A stretch of DNA of 23,580 nucleotides from Flavobacteriales bacterium (GTDB lineage Bacteria > Bacteroidota > Bacteroidia > Flavobacteriales > Flavobacteriaceae), in contig JALVEJ010000243.1 of the NCBI GenBank assembly GCA_027031025.1, forward strand, positions 1-23,580, given 5' to 3'. The stretch's first letter is position 1. Every line of letters starts with the position of its first letter. This document shows positions 8,887 to 14,597 of this stretch, piece after piece. Under the pieces are notes generated by a model. The model did not search any database and was not told the DNA's origin. It saw nothing but the letters and a program-made list of their open reading frames with translations. The position numbers and the translations under genes are program-made.

Positions 8887-9504
8887 ATGAACAAAGAACT
8901 ATTTCTGGATATCAGAAAAACGGCAACTGTTAAAATTAACTTGAATAATCAAATAGAATACGCCAACGATTATATTTTGGATCTATTGGATTATAGTTTA
9001 TTAGAATTTGTCACTAAGCCTCCAAGAATCATTTGCCATGATGACATGCCGGATTTAATTCATGATATAATTGGCAGTTTCATTATGGATTATAAAGAAG
9101 GCATAGCCGTATTAAAACACAAAACCAAAAACAATGATTATTTTTGGGCCTTTACACATTATAAACCATCCTACAAACCCGACGGTAGTTTCGAAGCCTT
9201 TATTACCAGACGTAAACCATTACCGACCAAGAAACTAAACGGTACGATTGAAGATATGAAATACCAGATTTCAAAGTTGTATAAAATATTGAAAGATATT
9301 GAAAATCATACCGGTGCCAAACAAGCCCAAAAATACTTAGAAGGCTTTTTAGAATACAAAGGTTTTAACACGCTTGAAGACTATTATATGAGTTTCTTTG
9401 ATTTTAGCAAAGAAGAATTGGAAGACTATTTTAGCATTGACGACCAAACACCGGAGAAAAAAATCAGACGCTTTACCAATTATATTGACATTTATGGTAA
9501 TTAA
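8887..9504 (+). CDS. Stand-alone PAS-domain protein (Aer-type PAS)
   Basis: 205 residues from the ATG at 8887, chosen because a promoter lies inside the upstream extension. Residues about 10-115 resemble the PAS domain of the redox receptor Aer: a short N-cap, INLNNQIEYANDYILDLLDYS, the helix HDDMPDLIHDIIG, then NDYFWAFTHYKPSYKPDGS and ITRRKPLP. Such domains often bind FAD or sense aromatic or redox signals. The C-terminal 90 residues are helical, with a segment KQAQKYLEGFLEYKGFNTLEDYY. There is no transmitter, kinase, cyclase or methyl-accepting domain, so it must act through a partner or by itself as a small sensor. It is convergent with ddl and separated by a palindrome. Confidence 0.75.
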   Translation: MNKELFLDIRKTATVKINLNNQIEYANDYILDLLDYSLLEFVTKPPRIICHDDMPDLIHDIIGSFIMDYKEGIAVLKHKTKNNDYFWAFTHYKPSYKPDGSFEAFITRRKPLPTKKLNGTIEDMKYQISKLYKILKDIENHTGAKQAQKYLEGFLEYKGFNTLEDYYMSFFDFSKEELEDYFSIDDQTPEKKIRRFTNYIDIYGN

Positions 9505-9536
9505 TACCAAAAACAACTATATATTCCTTTTGGTAT
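9504..9536. terminator. Palindrome between the convergent PAS and ddl genes
   Basis: Arms ATACCAAAA (9504-9512) and TTTTGGTAT (9528-9536) pair perfectly around a 15-base AT-rich loop between two convergent genes. There is no strong T run on either side, so a bidirectional terminator is likely by position but not proven by sequence. Confidence 0.45.
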
Positions 9537-9556
9537 AAAGCTGTGATTTAATCAGT

Positions 9557-10522
9557 TTAGCGTGCCATCTCCACGGCATTGGCAAAAAGCTCGGACAAAC
9601 TCAATCCGGCAGCCATAGCTTGCTGCGGAAAGATAGACGCCGCCGTTAAGCCCGGCACCATATTGATTTCTAAAAAATGCGGTTTACCTTCGACTAAAAT
9701 ATATTCGGCTCGTGATACACCGTTCAAATCTAAAATTTCGTAAACCCGGGCAGCGGTTTGTCTAGCCCGTTCGGCAATATCTGCCTGTAAATCTGCCGGG
9801 GTAATTTCTTGTGATTTGCCAAGATATTTGGCTTCGTAGTCAAAAAAATCGTTTTCGCTGATAATTTCCGTAATAGGCAAGACTTTAATTTTTCCTTGGT
9901 ATTTAATCACCCCGATAGATAATTCGCGACCTTCCAGAAATGATTCAATGATGATTTCCTTATCTTCTTTAAAAGCTTTTTGAATAGCCGGCAACAAGTC
10001 TTTTTTATGATAAACCTTGCTGATGCCATAGCTGGACCCGGCACGATTGGGCTTGACAAAACACGGCAAGCCAATTTTGTTTATCACTTCGTCTAAATCA
10101 ATAGCGTCTTGTTGATGCAAAAAAACCGATTTTGCCGTTGGTATGCCGTAGCTTCGCACAACTGCCAGCGTGTTTTTTTTGTTAAAAGCCAGCGCCATTT
10201 TGTCAAAACTGGCAGACGTATGCGGGATGCCGAGCATCTCAAAGTAAGCTAAAATAGCGCCATCTTCACCCGGATGACCATGTATGGCATTGAATACGAC
10301 ATCAAATTTGATGTTTTGACCGTCTTGTTGAAACGAAAAATCATTTTTGTCTATGGGATATTCGCCTTTATCCGTTACAACCACCCAATTGTCAGGACGA
10401 ATATGTACGGCGAAAGTTTCATACCGGTCTTTGGGTAAATGGTCTATAACCGTTTGCCCGCTTTTTAAAGAAATATCATATTCAGAAGAATAACCTCCCA
10501 TGATTACGGCGACTTTTTTCAT
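9557..10522 (-). CDS. ddl: D-alanine--D-alanine ligase
   Basis: 321 residues of the ATP-grasp family. It joins two D-alanines for the peptidoglycan precursor UDP-MurNAc-pentapeptide in the cytoplasm. Visible signatures are VAVIMGGYSSEYDISLKSG at the N terminus, HGHPGEDGAILAYFEMLGIPHT, CFVKPNRAGSSYGISKV (ATP-grasp lysine and glycine-rich loop), IIESFLEGRELSIGVI, and HFLEINMVPGLTAASIFPQQA near the C terminus (metal-binding Glu and Asn). The length is normal. Upstream on the same strand lies the flippase gene, but the 358-base gap is almost filled by a tandem palindromic repeat whose nearest hairpin starts only 17 bases before the ddl ATG. Confidence 0.96.
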   Translation of the reverse strand: MKKVAVIMGGYSSEYDISLKSGQTVIDHLPKDRYETFAVHIRPDNWVVVTDKGEYPIDKNDFSFQQDGQNIKFDVVFNAIHGHPGEDGAILAYFEMLGIPHTSASFDKMALAFNKKNTLAVVRSYGIPTAKSVFLHQQDAIDLDEVINKIGLPCFVKPNRAGSSYGISKVYHKKDLLPAIQKAFKEDKEIIIESFLEGRELSIGVIKYQGKIKVLPITEIISENDFFDYEAKYLGKSQEITPADLQADIAERARQTAARVYEILDLNGVSRAEYILVEGKPHFLEINMVPGLTAASIFPQQAMAAGLSLSELFANAVEMAR

Positions 10523-10539
10523 GCTTTTTCATTTTTTCT

Positions 10540-10875
10540 GACCTAGTAGGTTTTTCTAACCTGCTAGGTCTTTTATTGATACATAGATATCTTCGTCATA
10601 GCTTAATTTATAGACCTATCAGGTTTAAGAAACCTAACAGGTCTTGGCTTCTATATCCTAGTAGGTTTTTCTAACCAGCTAGGTCTTTTATTAATACATA
10701 GATATCTTCGTCTTAGTTTAATTTACAGACCTATCAGGTTTAAGAAACCTAACAGGTCTTGGCTTCTATATCCTAGTAGGTTTTTCTAACCTGCTAGGTC
10801 TTTTGTTGATACACAAATCTATTCGTCTTAGTTTAATTTATAGACCTATCAGGTTTAAGAAACCTAACAGGTCTT
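10540..10875. repeat. 115-bp tandem repeat, three copies, each with two different hairpins (REP-like)
   Basis: Corresponding points recur at exactly 115-base steps: CCTAGTAGG at 10542, 10657 and 10772, and GACCTATCAGG at 10613, 10728 and 10843. Copies 1 and 2 differ at 5 of 115 positions; copy 3 differs from copy 1 at about 7, mostly between the hairpins. Hairpin A (10540-10570, then in the +115 and +230 copies) has arms like GACCTAGTAGGTT and AACCTGCTAGGTC. Hairpin B (10613-10643 and its copies) has arms like GACCTATCAGGTT and AACCTAACAGGTC. The block fills the gap between the flippase stop at 10881 and the ddl start, and accounts for all but about 22 of the 358 non-coding bases. Related palindromic intergenic repeats are common in flavobacterial genomes. 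A half copy occurs at 23565. Confidence 0.9.
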
Positions 10876-10880
10876 AGTTG

Positions 10881-12329
10881 TCAACTTCTTTTTAGTTTTA
10901 AAATATTTTTTCGTTCCAAAATTACTATTAATATAATGTATAACAACAATAAAAGAATTTTAACCGGATAATTGTCGTAAAAATATTTAAATATAACAAA
11001 ACCTGTCAAGGCGGAAGACAATACATAAAAAATTATTTTCCAACTTTCATACGGCACACGATAGTAGTGTCGTCCCAGGAAAAAAGATAAAAAACTCATA
11101 CTGCCATAAGCTGCCAAGGTAGCCCACGCCGAGGCCATATAGCCGATTTTCGGAATCATGACGATATTAAAAACAATCGTTATGATTGCACCCATAATGG
11201 ACAATAGCATTGCATAGCGCGTGCGGTCGGTTAGTTTATACCATACCGAAAGATTGTTGTAAATGCCAAATAACAGATAAGCCGTCAAAATAACCGGCAC
11301 AATATTTAGGGCTTTCAGGTAAACCGCTTGCCCGATTAACAGATGCACGATGAGGTCTAAAAAGGTCATCACGGCGACCATAAAAACCGCCCCCAAAATG
11401 GTGAACCAAAGCAGAATATGTGCATATTGTTCTTTGGCATTGCTCGCTTTGTGCTGACTAAAAAAATAAGGTTCAGCCCCCAAACGAAATGCCGTTACAT
11501 ACAAGGACATTAACACGCCTATTTTGTAAACCGCCGCGTATATACCCATGGTTTCCTTGTCGAGCAATCGCCCGAGCAGGAGTTTGTCTAAATTTTCATT
11601 GGTGGCGTAAGCCAAACCGGCAATCATAATAGGAATGCCATAAGCCAACATCTTTTTTAGCAATGCTTTATCGATGCCAAGTTTAAAACGTTTTAAAACC
11701 GGCAAAAACAAGATAAAAGTCAAAAAGCTGGCGATAAGATTGGCAATAAAAATATAAATTACTTTCGGATGTTCATTATATAAATCTGCCATATCCTTAC
11801 TTAAACTACCGGCGGTGATCAATTTGGGCAACCACCATAAAAACAGCACATTCAAAACAGCATAAACCGTGATATTAAACAAACGGTAAAAAGCAAATTT
11901 GACCGGCTGATGGGTCACGCGCAAATAGGCATAAGGTATCACAACCAAAGTATCTAAAATCAAAATGCTGATTAAAATTTGAAAATAAGTCTTTGGAATG
12001 TCCAAAAAACGGGATATGCCGTCCGAAAAAAGTAAAAAAAGCGTTAAAAAGAACAGACTGTTGAGCAATATCGTTGTAAAAGCCGTTTGCGCCACCTTAG
12101 AATTGTCTTTGTATTTGGTAAAAAACCGGAAAAATGCTGTTTCCATGCCCAGCGTCAGTAAGACATTAAAATAAGTGGCATAAATGTAAAATTGTGTATT
12201 GTCAGAATAAGCCTTTGGATCTAAAATACCGGTGTGCAACCTGACCAACAATACATTGATCAACTTGGGTAATACGGCTGCAATGCCGTAAATGGCGGTA
12301 TCTTTGGCAAATCTTTTAACTAAACTCAC
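10881..12329 (-). CDS. Polysaccharide flippase, MOP/Wzx-like membrane protein
   Basis: 482 residues, almost entirely hydrophobic, with about 12-14 predicted membrane spans. The N terminus LVKRFAKDTAIYGIAAVLPKLINVLLVRL and the spacing of the spans are typical of the oligosaccharide flippase family (MOP superfamily, polysaccharide synthesis protein with a C-terminal half). Such proteins move lipid-linked sugar units across the inner membrane. The start is GTG at 12327-12329: there is an in-frame TAA four codons upstream and no ATG before the long first span. The substrate cannot be read from the sequence; the rmlC/rmlD genes nearby make a rhamnose-containing glycan possible, but they are in a separate operon. 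Confidence 0.88.
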   Translation of the reverse strand: MSLVKRFAKDTAIYGIAAVLPKLINVLLVRLHTGILDPKAYSDNTQFYIYATYFNVLLTLGMETAFFRFFTKYKDNSKVAQTAFTTILLNSLFFLTLFLLFSDGISRFLDIPKTYFQILISILILDTLVVIPYAYLRVTHQPVKFAFYRLFNITVYAVLNVLFLWWLPKLITAGSLSKDMADLYNEHPKVIYIFIANLIASFLTFILFLPVLKRFKLGIDKALLKKMLAYGIPIMIAGLAYATNENLDKLLLGRLLDKETMGIYAAVYKIGVLMSLYVTAFRLGAEPYFFSQHKASNAKEQYAHILLWFTILGAVFMVAVMTFLDLIVHLLIGQAVYLKALNIVPVILTAYLLFGIYNNLSVWYKLTDRTRYAMLLSIMGAIITIVFNIVMIPKIGYMASAWATLAAYGSMSFLSFFLGRHYYRVPYESWKIIFYVLSSALTGFVIFKYFYDNYPVKILLLLLYIILIVILERKNILKLKRS

Positions 12330-12432
12330 AGAGCGGTTTTAAGAGGCTAAAATTATTAAAAATATACAGATGAAACAAAAGTGTTTTAAAAAATTAAACA
12401 AAGCCAGCATAAAAAAACGTAACTATGATATT

Positions 12433-12482
12433 TTCTAACTAACATTAAAAATTTTGTTAGAATTATTTTTTTATTAACTTTG
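12433..12482 (+). promoter_or_regulatory. Promoter of the small membrane peptide cluster with overlapping inverted repeat
   Basis: TTG at 12454-12456 and TAACTTTG at 12475-12482, 18 bases apart, form a good Bacteroidota promoter, giving a predicted start near 12489, about 20 bases before the first ATG. A 7-bp perfect inverted repeat, TTCTAAC (12433-12439) and GTTAGAA (12456-12462), straddles the -33 element and could be an operator. The operator reading is inference. Confidence 0.6.
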
Positions 12483-12509
12483 TCTAAAAATAATTTTTGC
12501 CAATTAAAA

Positions 12510-12626
12510 ATGAATTTTATCAAAATGAATACTATCAAATGGTTTTATGTTTTAGTAGTTATGGTAATTTTCGTCATTTTAAGAAATTGGGATGATTTTA
12601 TTTTAGGTTTAACCGGTGGCGCTTAA
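12510..12626 (+). CDS. Small membrane peptide P1 (38 aa)
   Basis: ATG AAT TTT ATC to TAA. A short N terminus with two lysines is followed by one hydrophobic span (WFYVLVVMVIFVIL) and then a conserved-looking tail NWDDFILGLTGGA. It starts about 20 bases downstream of a good promoter. A second in-frame ATG at 12525 would give a 33-residue version still containing the span. The tail motif (D x F hydrophobic x G hydrophobic) recurs in the three following peptides. I know no named family for it. It is likely an inner-membrane protein with its N terminus inside and the motif on the outer face by the positive-inside rule. Confidence 0.6.
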   Translation: MNFIKMNTIKWFYVLVVMVIFVILRNWDDFILGLTGGA

Positions 12627-12661
12627 CAGGACATTATAATTTTTGAACTAAAAAATAAATT

Positions 12662-12793
12662 ATGAGTGTTTCAAAGAAAAAAATAGTTTTTATCTTGTTC
12701 ACTTTATTTTTGGTATATCTGATCATTTATTGGAAAGATTTTTATGAAGGATTTAGGGATGGCATGTATGCTTATAAAAATCAAGTTCGATAA
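12662..12793 (+). CDS. Small membrane peptide P2 (43 aa)
   Basis: Begins MSVSKKKIVFILFTLFLVYL, a lysine-rich start and one hydrophobic span (residues about 8-23), then YWKDFYEGFRDGMYAYKNQVR. The KDFYEGF segment aligns with DDFILGL of P1, NGFINGV of P3 and DAFVEGW of P4. It lies 35 bases after P1 with no promoter or terminator in between. Function unknown. Four consecutive genes with the same design make chance ORFs unlikely. Confidence 0.62.
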   Translation: MSVSKKKIVFILFTLFLVYLIIYWKDFYEGFRDGMYAYKNQVR

Positions 12794-12819
12794 ATTTTCA
12801 TTCACAAATAAGATTAATT

Positions 12820-12951
12820 ATGAAAAATAAAATCTGTTTAAACAAATCAACATTTGTCGCTATTATTTTGGCAGTTTTGGCTGTCTATACCGTCTTAAAC
12901 GATATCAATGGTTTTATCAACGGCGTTACAGATGCGCTATTCATTAAATAA
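12820..12951 (+). CDS. Small membrane peptide P3 (43 aa)
   Basis: Begins MKNKICLNKSTFVAIILAVL, with one hydrophobic span (residues about 11-28) and the tail LNDINGFINGVTDALFIK. The NGFINGV block matches the DxFxxG-type motif of its neighbours with Asn in place of Asp. It contains one cysteine at position 6, before the span. It lies 26 bases after P2. Function unknown. Confidence 0.58.
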   Translation: MKNKICLNKSTFVAIILAVLAVYTVLNDINGFINGVTDALFIK

Positions 12952-12969
12952 ATTTAAAAAGAACAACTT

Positions 12970-13107
12970 ATGAAATCAAAAAAGTATTTACAAACAGCCA
13001 TAGCCTATTTGATAGCTTTTGCCATAGCCGATGCTATTGAACATCCTGATGCATTTGTTGAGGGTTGGAATATGGTGTCGTTTTCTTTGGGGCATTTTTT
13101 TAGATAA
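12970..13107 (+). CDS. Small membrane peptide P4 (45 aa)
   Basis: Begins MKSKKYLQTAIAYLIAFAIA with a weaker, alanine-rich span, then DAIEHPDAFVEGWNMVSFSLGHFFR. The DAFVEGW block matches the motif of P1-P3. It starts 18 bases after P3. The most divergent copy, but gene order, strand, size and motif agree. Function unknown. Confidence 0.58.
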   Translation: MKSKKYLQTAIAYLIAFAIADAIEHPDAFVEGWNMVSFSLGHFFR

Positions 13108-13127
13108 TAGCCTTAAAAATTCACTTG

Positions 13128-13421
13128 ATGTCTTTTTCTAAAATAAAGATGAATGTTCCGCTATTTAGTATTGCACTAGTTTATAACCTTTTAAATGTTT
13201 TATTTTTATACCAAATGGAAACCGCCCAAGGCGGTGCCGGTTTAGGTTTTGTATATATTTTTCCATTACTCTGGTTATCAAATTTGATTTTGATTATTTT
13301 TTTGACTCATTTGAAAAAGAAAGAATGGTTATCTAATGAAATGAAATTTTTAACTGTTTTGATGCTTATTTTTAATACGCCTATTCCTTTTTTAATTATA
13401 TACGTTTTATTATACTCTTAG
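13128..13421 (+). CDS. Polytopic membrane protein of 97 aa, unknown function
   Basis: The ATG at 13128 is used rather than the adjacent TTG at 13125. The protein has about three membrane spans (roughly residues 9-28, 38-60 and 72-95), with a Gly-rich loop QGGAGLGF after the first and a basic loop LKKKEWLSNEMK before the third. It does not carry the short-peptide motif. It starts 20 bases after P4 on the same strand and probably shares its transcript. No family recognised. Confidence 0.65.
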   Translation: MSFSKIKMNVPLFSIALVYNLLNVLFLYQMETAQGGAGLGFVYIFPLLWLSNLILIIFLTHLKKKEWLSNEMKFLTVLMLIFNTPIPFLIIYVLLYS

Positions 13422-13447
13422 TTATATTTTTATAAAAAAAAATAAAA

Positions 13448-14260
13448 TTGAAAAAGTTCTTCTCAATCAATCTGTTGTTTTTAACCTTATTATTTGTGTC
13501 TTGTCAAAATGATTACAATTCCGGTAATAAAAATCTTCCGGTCATTAATGAGAAAGATACTTTTAATTATTTACCGACATCTACAACAGGGCAAGTTGTC
13601 AAACATCATTATTATACCTTATCTTATAACGAAAAATATGAAAATGCTGAATGGGTGGCTTATAGTTTAAGTCCCGGACAATTAAGTCGCCGGCATATTG
13701 ATAGACCGCGTTTTGAACGTGACCCTTTGGTTAAAACGCGTTCGGCTCATTATAAAAATTATTATCCGAACGGCTACGAAAAAGGGCATTTGTTACCGGC
13801 TGCCGACAGACGCTTTTCATTAGAAGCTTTTGACGAAACTTTTTATACCTCCAATGTCAGCCCGATGGACCATAATTTTAACAGTGGTATTTGGAATGTT
13901 TTAGAAAAACAAGTGCGCTATTGGGTCAAATGCTATGGAAAACTTTATGTTGTAACCGGCGGCGTCTTGCAACCCGGCTTAGAACGAATCGGGAGAGAAC
14001 AAGTAGCCGTCCCCGATTATTTTTATAAACTTGTATTAGATTATAAAAATGTTAAAAAACCAAGATTAATCGGGTTTCTTGTGCCGCATAAAAATTTACA
14101 CCAAGACCTGAAAAATTTTGTCGTACCGGTGGATAGTATTGAAAAACTAACCGGTATTGATTTTTTTCCGGCTCTGCCTGATAGTATCGAAAAATCTTTG
14201 GAAGCAAATAAACACCCGGAACAATGGCGATTTGTCAAATTTGAAGCATGGCAACATTAA
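13448..14260 (+). CDS. DNA/RNA non-specific endonuclease (NUC1 family), lipoprotein
   Basis: 270 residues. The N terminus MKKFFSINLLFLTLLFVSC is a lipoprotein signal with Cys19 as the lipidated residue. The core carries YEKGHLLPAADRRF (EKGH at 111-114, with His114 the expected catalytic base of the DRGH motif) and TFYTSNVSPMDHNFNSGIWNVLE, with the conserved Asn that binds the catalytic metal. So it is a His-Me finger nuclease acting outside the inner membrane, likely for nutrient DNA or extracellular DNA. The first motif position is Glu-Lys instead of the classical Asp-Arg. The start codon is TTG: an in-frame TAA at 13433-13435 excludes any upstream start, and the signal peptide begins exactly here. 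It lies 26 bases after the 97-aa membrane protein gene. Confidence 0.88.
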   Translation: MKKFFSINLLFLTLLFVSCQNDYNSGNKNLPVINEKDTFNYLPTSTTGQVVKHHYYTLSYNEKYENAEWVAYSLSPGQLSRRHIDRPRFERDPLVKTRSAHYKNYYPNGYEKGHLLPAADRRFSLEAFDETFYTSNVSPMDHNFNSGIWNVLEKQVRYWVKCYGKLYVVTGGVLQPGLERIGREQVAVPDYFYKLVLDYKNVKKPRLIGFLVPHKNLHQDLKNFVVPVDSIEKLTGIDFFPALPDSIEKSLEANKHPEQWRFVKFEAWQH

Positions 14261-14597
14261 TTTTTGTTTAAAAACCCCCGTTCAAAGTAAACATTTTTTT
14301 AAAAACAAATGTCATAATTTGACGTTTCAAAAACCCTTAAATAAATGTAATTTTTGTTACCTATTGTTACCCGCCTACTTAAAAAACGGGGTTTTTAAGT
14401 AAAAAATTCATTTTCAATATTTTAACATATAACTACGAATATTTTAATAATTAAAAATCTAATTATCAATAATTTAATATTTTTAATAAATTGTTAATAA
14501 CTTTTTTTTAACTGCCTCAAAATTGCAAAGCTTTCAATTAACTTTGTTTTTGGCTAAATGCCCCCTTTGTGATTAACCTAAAAACAACTCAAAATTT
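14261..14597. other. AT-rich 337-base leader upstream of nrdA with hairpins
   Basis: There is no convincing gene here. It holds a hairpin AAATGTCA/TGACGTTT (14307-14314 and 14320-14327, one G-U pair on the + strand) and a 9-bp hairpin ACTTAAAAA/TTTTTAAGT around the loop ACGGGG (14377-14400). It also holds two close TTGTTACC copies around 14354-14372, and a long-range inverted match between 14268-14282 and 14385-14398 with one extra C. The right half (14400-14520) is nearly pure A/T. No NrdR-like box or riboswitch was recognised. Confidence 0.55.
14539..14546 (+). promoter_or_regulatory. Candidate -7 box for nrdA
   Basis: TAACTTTG matches TAnnTTTG, 52 bases before the nrdA ATG. The nearest TTG (14523-14525) is only 13 bases upstream, shorter than usual, so the -33 element is unclear. 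Confidence 0.45.

Noticed and set aside
10814..10821. Minus-strand TAGATTTG as a ddl promoter inside repeat copy 3
   Set aside because: It fits TAnnTTTG but has no TTG at -33 and is absent from copies 1 and 2. Such an 8-base pattern is expected several times by chance in AT-rich DNA of this length.
10540..10875. CRISPR-like array
   Set aside because: The units are contiguous with nearly identical spacers of fixed sequence and a 115-base period; there is no short repeat with unique spacers and no cas gene.
14157..14402. 81-codon plus-strand frame overlapping the nuclease 3' end
   Set aside because: Its first part overlaps the nuclease in another frame and the rest runs through the hairpin-rich leader; the protein has no coherent features.
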